From: DATADW01 sp963733905
Lineage (GTDB): Bacteria; Actinomycetota; Acidimicrobiia; Spongiisociales; DATADW01
Length of the DNA: 64,000 bases
NCBI GenBank assembly: GCA_963733905.1
Contig: CAVTEU010000004.1
Coordinates: 12,438 to 76,437, forward strand
Direction of reading: 5' to 3'
Shown: in pieces, positions 57,863-64,000 of the stretch
How the letters are laid out: each line of letters begins with the position of its first letter
Position numbering within the stretch: the stretch's first letter is position 1
Notes under the pieces: generated by a model
The model's database searches: none
What the model was told of the DNA's origin: nothing
Seen by the model: the letters and a program-made list of their open reading frames with translations, nothing else
Program-made: the position numbers and the translations under genes

Positions 57863-58975
57863 TCACGAAGGGGCGGTCGAGCCACTCACTTCCTGGGTTC
57901 TTCCCACCCGATTCTCAACGATGTGGTCGACGATGTGCTCGGCGTCGCGCCCCACTCCTCCGACAAGCGCCGAACTCAGCGAGTAGAGGAAGAGAAGCCC
58001 CATGAGGTACAGCCCGGGGCAGGACTCCACGATGCCCCGAACGTGGACGGGGACGCCGTTGTGAGTGGGAAGTTGAAGATCGATCCAGTCGTAATTGGGG
58101 GTGAAACCGGTGCACCAGATGACGTTGGATACGTCCAAGACACGTCCGTCCTCGAGCACCGGGTAGCCATCTCTCACACCGGTCGTCTTCCCCACCCGTT
58201 CGATGCCGGCCGCGGCGATGTCCTTGCGTCGCACCCTGCCCAGGGGAATGCCGCGAGGCGGGTCGAGGAAGTGGTCGCGCATCTTCCTCCCTGGTGGCGT
58301 ATTCACCGTGAACCGCGTCGCCATGAACCAGAGCACGGGTGTGAGAAGGAGGTCCATACGGCTACCGGCGCGGGTGGGCTCCTGGCCTGTGTCCCGGCCG
58401 GACAACCATGTCTGGTGGTGGGGAGCGATTTCGATGGCTATCTCGGCGCCGGAGTTTCCCGCGCCCACTACGAGCACTCCGCCCTCGCGGAGTTGAGATG
58501 GGTTTCGGTAATCCTTGGAGTGGAGTTGAACGATGCTCTCATCGAGTTCGGTGGCGAGCGCCGGGATCCTCGGGTTGTTGTAAGCGCCAGTGGCCACGAT
58601 CACGTTGTCGGCGAGCAGAGTGTCGCTCGCACAAACCACCTCGAATCGATCGCCAGCTCGGGACAGTTTCCCGACTCTTACCCCGGTTCGGACGGGGAGG
58701 TCGAACTGGCGGGCGTACATCTCCAGATAGTCGGCGAGCTCATCCTTTGTCGGGTAGTAGGAAGGCGATCCCGGAAACGGCAGGCCAGGAAGTCCGTTGT
58801 AGCGGCCCGGCGTGAACAGATGCAGGGAGTCCCATCTCCTCCGCCAGGCATCACCGATCCTGTCGTTTTCATCGAGGATCACAAAAGGCAGACGCTGTCG
58901 AGCGAGGTGAAACCCAGCGGCCAGACCCGACTGGCTTCCACCGATGACCACGGTCCCGACTTCGTGATTGCTCAA
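57863..58975 (-). CDS. Flavin-containing monooxygenase-like oxidoreductase (CzcO-like)
   Basis: 370 residues. FAD-binding VVIGGSQSGLAAGFHLARQ, NADPH-binding VLVVGAGNSGAEIAIEIA, and the two-residue pattern WDSLHLFTPGRYNGLPG are typical of class B flavoprotein monooxygenases. A full Baeyer-Villiger fingerprint is not present. It probably oxygenates a small lipophilic substrate using NADPH and O2. The gene is preceded at 59031-59050 by one of three copies of a conserved box, placing it in the regulon of the neighbouring HD-LuxR protein. Confidence 0.87.
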   Translation of the reverse strand: MSNHEVGTVVIGGSQSGLAAGFHLARQRLPFVILDENDRIGDAWRRRWDSLHLFTPGRYNGLPGLPFPGSPSYYPTKDELADYLEMYARQFDLPVRTGVRVGKLSRAGDRFEVVCASDTLLADNVIVATGAYNNPRIPALATELDESIVQLHSKDYRNPSQLREGGVLVVGAGNSGAEIAIEIAPHHQTWLSGRDTGQEPTRAGSRMDLLLTPVLWFMATRFTVNTPPGRKMRDHFLDPPRGIPLGRVRRKDIAAAGIERVGKTTGVRDGYPVLEDGRVLDVSNVIWCTGFTPNYDWIDLQLPTHNGVPVHVRGIVESCPGLYLMGLLFLYSLSSALVGGVGRDAEHIVDHIVENRVGRTQEVSGSTAPS

Positions 58976-59030
58976 TTGGCGGCTCCTGCTGTTGGTATAC
59001 CGCCGAACCTAAGAAGTCGACCGTTGATTG

Positions 59031-59050
59031 CCTATCGGGAATTCTCCCCA
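59031..59050. promoter_or_regulatory. Conserved box 1 of the HD-LuxR locus
   Basis: CCTATCGGGAATTCTCCCCA, 56 nt before the monooxygenase start. It differs from the other two copies at one base (AA for AG). Core arms GGGA/TCCC are symmetric. Confidence 0.7.
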
Positions 59051-59055
59051 GTTGA

Positions 59056-59352
59056 TCAGGCGGCTGCGTAGACCTTGCCCGGCCGAGCGCACCTCCTCGC
59101 GGAGTAACGCAGGTACCAGATGAGCATGAGCCCGGTCGTGACGAGATAGAAGGTGTGGAGGCCCCAGATAGGACCGACGGGCAGACTGACGACATAGATC
59201 GAATGAACCACGTTTCCCAGGTTCGCCAACAGGAGGTTGCTCAAGCTGTATGACTTCAGGTCCTTGCTCTGTCTGGCCTTGATCAGCATCGGGAGCGTGC
59301 TGAGGGCGAAGATCACCGTGGAGACGGCTCCAGCGGCGAGTGGGATGCTCAC
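59056..59352 (-). CDS. PQ-loop / SemiSWEET-like membrane protein
   Basis: 98 residues with three membrane helices. The first (GAVSTVIFALSTLPMLIKAR) continues into SKDLKSYSLSNLLLANLGNV, a weakened PQ-loop in which the Pro sits in STLP. Then WGLHTFYLVTTGLMLIWYLR. The size matches SemiSWEET half-transporters, which dimerise to move sugars. The substrate is unknown. It ends just before box 1 and starts about 130 nt from box 2, so it and the monooxygenase may be co-regulated. Confidence 0.75.
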   Translation of the reverse strand: MSIPLAAGAVSTVIFALSTLPMLIKARQSKDLKSYSLSNLLLANLGNVVHSIYVVSLPVGPIWGLHTFYLVTTGLMLIWYLRYSARRCARPGKVYAAA

Positions 59353-59486
59353 GATCCGACTGCCGTCGCGACCTGTAGCGGTTTCGCACGCGCCAACCAG
59401 TTGTCCCTGGGCCCGAATTGTGCGCGACGATGCATCGGTCTCCTCGTTGTCCCGATGAAAACCGTATGAGCGCAGGCTTCTTGTGG

Positions 59487-59505
59487 CTATCGGGAGTTCT
59501 CCCCA
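59487..59505. promoter_or_regulatory. Conserved box 2 of the HD-LuxR locus
   Basis: CTATCGGGAGTTCTCCCCA, between the divergent SemiSWEET-like gene and the HD-LuxR gene, 50 nt before the latter's start. GGGAG-TT-CTCCC forms perfect 5-bp arms. Confidence 0.75.
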
Positions 59506-59555
59506 GCCACAACGGGCCCTAGGGCGTATCTTTCCGCCTTCTACGGAGTCTCCCA

Positions 59556-61144
59556 GTGGAGCGACCGAACGGCGGTGGAATGCCCGATGAAACCGCGGAT
59601 TCCGTTGAGCGTGTCCGGACTGCTGAGGTCATAGCGGCGACATGCTTGGCAACCGACTTGGGCATGGGTTTCCCATTCGAGCATGGCCTCCACACCACCC
59701 TGATGGCGATGCGTCTCGCCGACCTCCTGTCCGTGCCGACGGAGACGTCTTCTCAGATCTACTACGCCTCGCTGCTCACGTATTCGGGATGCACCACCGA
59801 TGCTGATTTGGCCACTGCCGTCTTCGGGGGGAGCGCGCTGGACAACCTGACTCCCCGTCAGTTCGGGTCCGGGCCCGAGAGCTTCCTCGGTCTACTGCGA
59901 GCCTTGCCCCCTCCGGACATCCCGGCATTGCGACGACCCTATGAAGTGGCGAGGCGACTCCCGCTGGCATACCGATACAGGGATCCGCACTTCGAGGCGA
60001 TGTGCGAGGTGGCGGGGATGCTGGCGGAGCGGCTCGGGGTGCCGTCTTCGGTCCATCGGCTGTTTTTCAAACTCACCGAGCGTTGGGACGGCAAGAGCGT
60101 GCTTCGACGGGCCAAGGGAGACGAGGTCCCTCTGCCCATACGTATTACGCATGTCGCCGAGACGCGGCCTTCCAACGGGTGGTCGGAGGCGACGAGCACG
60201 CCGTCGAGACCATCCGCAGCCGGGCGGGCCACGCCTTCGATCCAGCCGTTGCCGACGCTTTCACGCGGAATGCCGATGAGGTCTTCGCGGCGGCTGAGGT
60301 GGATTCGGCGTGGGAGGCGACGCTTCGTGCCGAGCCCCGGCCCCACCTTCATCTCGAGGGTGAGGCGATCGACCGCGCCATGGCTGCAATGGGCGACTTC
60401 GCGGATATGGTCTCGCCGACTTTCACCGGCCACTCGAGAGGCGTTGCCGACCTGGCCGCGGCGGCCGCCACTGTCAGCGGTTTCGATGCGGATGGCACCA
60501 CAGCGATGCGGCGGGCTGCGCTGGTCCACGACTTGGGCCGGGTGGCGGTCCATCCGCGGGTCTGGCTAAGGCCGGGCCCGCTGACTGCGGACGACTGGGA
60601 GCAGATCAGGCTGCACCCTTACCACACCGAGCGGGTGCTCTCCCGCTCCTCTTTCCTTGCACCTTTGTCGGGATGCGCCCGGGCCCATCACGAGCGCCTC
60701 GACAGCACCGGGTACCACCGGGGAGTCGCCGCCCCCTCGCTCAGTGCATCTGACCGGCTCCTCGCGGCCGCCGACTCGTTCCGTGCCATGACGGAATCGA
60801 GACCACACCGTGTCGGGGTCGCCCCTGAGGAGGCGGCGCGCCGGCTTGTTGAGGAGGCGCTTGCCGGTCGGCTGGACGCCGACGCCGTCTCGGCAGTATG
60901 CGAGGCAGCCGGGCAACCCGGACCTCGACCCGAGCGTCCCGTCGGGTTGACGGAGCGAGAGGCCGAGGTGATCGGGCTCCTGGGCCGGGGTCTACAGACC
61001 AAGCAGGTGGCGCACCGGCTCGACATCTCCATCAAGACCGCCGATCGTCATATCCAGAACGCCTACCGGAAGATGGGGGTGTCGACCCGCGCCGGGGCGA
61101 CCCTGTTCGCGGTGGAGCACGGGCTAATCCCACCCTCCGACTAG
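59556..61144 (+). CDS. HD-domain LuxR-family transcriptional regulator, one frameshift
   Basis: About 529 residues. The N-terminal part (CLATDLGMGFPFEHGLHTTL, then VHRLFFKLTERWDGKSVLRR) is followed by an HD-GYP-like domain with GHSRGVADLAAAAA, AALVHDLGRVAVHP and AHHERLDSTGYHRG. The LuxR helix-turn-helix is LTEREAEVIGLLGRGLQTKQ, VAHRLDISIKTADRHIQNAY. A C is missing near 60157 (CCC to CC). The GTG start at 59556 has GGAG 7 nt upstream. HD plus LuxR suggests a nucleotide- or metal-binding sensor coupled to DNA binding; the three boxes nearby are its likely targets. Confidence 0.85.
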
Positions 61145-61202
61145 GACCGGAATCTGGGCAAGTGCTCGGCTGCCGCGATCCATGCCGCGGCTGACCAGGA
61201 CC

Positions 61203-62089
61203 TCACTCAGAAAGGATCGTGCGAAGTGCCTCGCCGAAGGCAGCAGGTTGCTCTGCGACCGGGATATGACCGGCGTCCTCTATCGGATACAGCGGCCAGC
61301 CGAATTTCCGACTTGCCTTCTCAGCGATTCCGAACTTCATCACCCGGTCATGGCGGCCCCATACGAGCGATACCGGCACCGCGATACGACGCAGCTCGTC
61401 GTCGGGGACTCGCTTCGTTCCGAGCGTGCGGAGCAGGGCTAGGTTGGCGGCGCGTACCGTCGACTGCTTCGCCAGTTCGACCTGGTAGTCGCGGAACACC
61501 GTCATCCGCTCACCCATCTGGGCCAGAACCCTTTGTGGGTCGTAGAAGATCACCTCCTGCATCCTCTGCGCGTTGATGAGGTTCGGGGCTCTCGTGAATC
61601 TGATGAGAGCGAGCAGCACCGAGGGCGCAGGCCGGAACGCGCCAGCGACCCGGAGTCCATGAGGATGAGCTTGACGAGCTCGTCAGGGTGCTGGATTGCG
61701 AACGCGCTGCGATGCTCCCACCAAGCGATGCGCCGAACAGGATGGGCGGTTGGTCGCACGTCTCGGCGACGAGCTGGCGCAGCCAACCGATAACTCGGGT
61801 TGGGTCAAGAGGGCCGTTGCCTATCTGGACCGTCCCAATCCGGGAAGGTCGGGTACACCACCCGGTAGCGGTCAACGGCCTGCGCAGCCATTCCACCCAT
61901 GAACGCTCCGAAGCCGCCCTGCCCGTGGAGCAGGACCATCGGCGGCCCTTCACCGCCCTCCAATACGACCGTCGAGACATCGGCGAGGGAAATCGTCCTC
62001 TCAGCCAAGGGGAGGCCCTCGATCGCCCGAGCTGCAAGGCGGTTCGCCTCCAGTCGCGTCGAGGGTTCCGGATGTGACCTCGGATCCAT
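61203..62089 (-). CDS. Alpha/beta hydrolase, at least three frame breaks
   Basis: About 295 residues when joined. N-terminal part from ATG 62089 (MDPRSHPEPSTRLEANRLAA) carries the oxyanion loop LLHGQGGFGAF. The middle has the nucleophile elbow PILFGASLGGSIA. The C-terminal part has SLVWGRHDRVMKFGIAEKAS and the His in EDAGHIPVAEQP. Frames change near 61640, 61720 and 61850. All triad residues survive, so sequence error is more likely than decay. It faces the HD-LuxR gene and is preceded by box 3, so it probably belongs to the same regulon. Substrate unknown. Confidence 0.75.
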
Positions 62090-62138
62090 GTCGCTCTCCT
62101 CTCCGGGAGGAGGACGCTATGGGTGGTGGCCCCTCTTG

Positions 62139-62158
62139 CCTATCGGGAGTTCTCCCCA
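62139..62158. promoter_or_regulatory. Conserved box 3 of the HD-LuxR locus
   Basis: CCTATCGGGAGTTCTCCCCA, 50 nt before the alpha/beta hydrolase start at 62089. It is identical to box 2 over 19 bases. Confidence 0.75.
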
Positions 62159-62227
62159 TGGGAGCGGATGGCGAAGCGGGTGGCTCCGCACCGATCGACG
62201 CCGAGGAGCCCTCGAGCGTCGCACGCA

Positions 62228-63539
62228 TCAATGCCCTGTGTTTGCCGCCTCCGCCAGCGCTTCTTGCAGTATCTCGAACCCCTCGTCGGCTTCGGCCTCG
62301 GTGAGGGAGAGTGGGGGAGCGATGCGGAGGACGTTGCCGTGGAGGCCGCCCTTCCCGATCAGCAGACCAGCATTACTTGGTTCCCTCCATCACCGCCGCA
62401 GCCGCTTCTGCGTTGGGCTCACGACCGCCAGAGTCCACCAGCTCCACGCCGATCATGAGACCCTTGCCCCTCACCTCGCCCACGATGGCGACCTCGTCCA
62501 CCAAAGGATCGATCCGGGCGCGGAGGTGGTTTCCCACCTTGTGGGCGTTGGTCTGGAGGTCGTGCTCCAGCATGTAGTCGAGGTTTGCCAGCGCCCCGGC
62601 CATGACCAATGGGTTGCCCCCGAACGTCGAGATCGAGTTGGCGCCGATCGAGTCCATCACGTCCGCCCTCGCCACGACACCACCGATGGCGAGGCCGTTA
62701 CCGCACCCTTGGCGAAAGTCATGACGTCGGGAACGACGCCGTGGGCCTCGATACCCCAGAAGTTCTCCCCGGTGCGACCCCAGCCGGTTTGTACCTCGTC
62801 CGCCACGAGCAGGATCCCGCTCTCGTCGAGCACCTCCTTCATCGCCCCGAGGAGCCCGTCCGGTGGGGTGGCGAAACCACCTACTCCCTGGATTGGCTCG
62901 GCGATGGGATCAGGCGACATCGCCGCTGGTAGCTACTTGGAGCATGTCCCGCAGGTCGGCGACGCAGGCCCGCGACGTACTCGGCGTCGGGAAGGTGTCC
63001 GAACGGGGAGCGGTATCGATACCCGCCGTCGACGTACGTGACCTGGAGCGGGCTGAAGCTCGACGACGACCAGGAACGGTTCCCCGTGATCGCCATCGAC
63101 GAGTAGGACCGTCCGTGGTAGCTGTTGCGCAGCGCCAGCACCTGGTTGGAACGCCGGTAGGTGGTAGCGAGCAACAGGGCGGTGTCGTTGGCCTCGGTCC
63201 CCGAATTGGTGAAGAACACCTTGGCGTCGGGGATGGGGGAGATGGCGGCGATCCGTTCCGCCAGCTCGATCTGCTGCTCGATCAGGTAGAGAGTCGAAGT
63301 GTGGACCATCCGCCCCGCCTGCTCCTGGACGGCTTTAGCTCCTGGGCACGTTGTACCCAGAGATGGTGGTGAGGATCCCACCGAAGAAATCGAGGTACTC
63401 CCGGCCCTCGCCGTCACGCACCCGCCGCCCTTCACCGTCGACCAGGGCGATCGGCTGCTTGTAATACAGCGCCAGCCACGAGGGGAGCACCTTGCGGTGA
63501 CGTTCCAGCAGATCGGCGTGGATGCCCAGGTTCGCTCAT
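62228..63539 (-). CDS. Class III (omega) aminotransferase, several frame breaks
   Basis: About 435 residues assembled from at least five segments. N-terminal: HADLLERHRKVLPSWLALYY. Then VFFTNSGTEANDTALLLATT, PLP-loop region ILLVADEVQTGWGRTGENFW, PLP-Lys in DVMTFAKG, then FGGNPLVMAGALANLDYMLE, and the end VLRIAPPLSLTEAEADEGFE with a TGA at 62228. It resembles AGT2-like enzymes that transaminate beta-alanine or beta-aminoisobutyrate with pyruvate. With dihydropyrimidinase and the semialdehyde dehydrogenase it fits pyrimidine breakdown. The break right after the ATG (63539) and several later ones point to poor sequence near the contig end. Confidence 0.78.
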
Positions 63540-63612
63540 GATGTCACCTGCTTCCTGCGAAGTTCGTACCCTCGGTCTCCGGCGCGGCCTGACCGTTGGC
63601 TACGGTGAACCA

Positions 63613-63774
63613 ATGGGCTGGATCATCCTCATTGTCGTGGCGGCGCTTGTCGTGTTCGGTGCCGGCCTGATCTTCAGCGCACTCCGCTGGCTGCTGATCA
63701 TCGGGGCCGTTCTGTTGGTAATCGGATTGGTCAGCGGCTGGCGACAGCGCAGCGGCGGTCCACCCACTTCCTGA
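63613..63774 (+). CDS. Small two-helix membrane protein
   Basis: 53 residues from ATG 63613: MGWIILIVVAALVVFGAGLI, then LRWLLIIGAVLLVIGLVSGW, ending with a short basic tail. Two membrane helices and nothing else. Similar tiny proteins are common in actinobacteria and have no known function. The frame is also open 75 nt upstream, but that region overlaps the aminotransferase start. Confidence 0.6.
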   Translation: MGWIILIVVAALVVFGAGLIFSALRWLLIIGAVLLVIGLVSGWRQRSGGPPTS

Positions 63775-63811
63775 TGATGGGCGGCCGCCCTTTGCTTGGG
63801 ACCTTGAGGAC

Positions 63812-64000
63812 TCAGTCCCCGGCCTGGACGAGGATGCCGCCCGAGCCGGTGTCAACGGTGATGGTTCGCTCTGCCGACGGGTCGTTGACAGCGCCCTCGT
63901 CAGCGTCTCTGACCCAGAGGAGCTGTCCAGACTGACGGCATAGTTGCCTTCGGGAACGGTGACCTCGACGCTGCCCGACCCGGTGGACACCTCGACCACG
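63812..64000 (-). CDS. DUF4097-like beta-repeat protein, 5' end outside window, frame break
   Basis: Visible part VVEVSTGSGSVEVTVPEGNY, then, in another frame, ERTITVDTGSGGILVQAGD and a stop at 63812. The short DTGSGxxxV repeats resemble the beta-solenoid of DUF4097/LiaF-like proteins. The frame change is near 63925. The start is beyond the right edge. Confidence 0.5.
   Translation of the reverse strand, partial: RGRGVHRVGQRRGHRSRRQLCRQSGQLLWVRDADEGAVNDPSAERTITVDTGSGGILVQAGD

Overview
The window is 64 kb of high-GC DNA coding on both strands with short intergenic gaps, frequent ATGA/GTGA stop-start overlaps and many GTG/TTG starts. An F420-type luciferase-like oxidoreductase (TIGR03842-like), an Rv2578c-type radical SAM protein, a SARP/AfsR-type regulator, a MhuD-like haem monooxygenase and a fused TreS-maltokinase together suggest an actinobacterium, perhaps of the Acidimicrobiia. 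That placement is inference; no rRNA is present. At least fifteen genes contain one or more frame breaks, many beside G, C or A runs, and breaks become dense at about 50-53 kb and 61-64 kb. I treat most as probable sequence errors and annotate each such gene across its full span.

Layout. 0.5-14.2 kb: a myo-inositol catabolic cluster. A long minus-strand operon (iolG, iolE, sugar-binding lipoprotein, permease, ATPase, iolC, Cgl0159-type aldolase, iolB, an ACT-domain protein, then probably a LuxR/TPR regulator and a methyltransferase) diverges from iolD, followed by a LacI-type regulator. The same perfect 14-bp palindrome lies in the iolG/iolD gap and in front of the regulator gene. 14-26 kb: isochorismatase-like hydrolase, alpha/beta hydrolase, SIR2, radical SAM, half-size GDT1, UbiA prenyltransferase, DUF1992, Flp-like pilin, AceK, a CGNR protein and a GNAT-acyl-CoA synthetase fusion. 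26-34 kb: Rieske oxygenase, pyruvate phosphate dikinase, a deletion scar of a D-lactate-type dehydrogenase, CBS-BON, DUF3105, ABC-F and ArfB. 34-42 kb: trehalose and alpha-glucan genes (GH13, otsA, otsB, treS-maltokinase).

43-48.5 kb: a probable iron/haem cluster (two imelysin lipoproteins, a di-haem protein, an HTTM membrane protein, a MhuD-like monooxygenase) around a divergent promoter with an IdeR/DtxR-like box. 48.4-56.4 kb: LLM oxidoreductase, a badly broken SARP/NB-ARC regulator, CoA-acylating semialdehyde dehydrogenase and dihydropyrimidinase. With the class III aminotransferase at 62-63.5 kb these suggest pyrimidine or beta-amino-acid breakdown, and the dehydrogenase could also finish inositol catabolism. 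56.5 kb: an odd tRNA-Arg(UCU)-like gene next to the C-terminal remnant of a tyrosine integrase. 57.8-62.2 kb: flavin monooxygenase, PQ-loop/SemiSWEET-like protein, HD-LuxR regulator and alpha/beta hydrolase, tied together by three copies of a 19-20 bp box. This is the best candidate in the window for an undescribed regulatory system.

Four short period-7 tandem repeats lie at gene ends or between genes; three share one heptamer. No CRISPR array, intact prophage or insertion sequence was seen.
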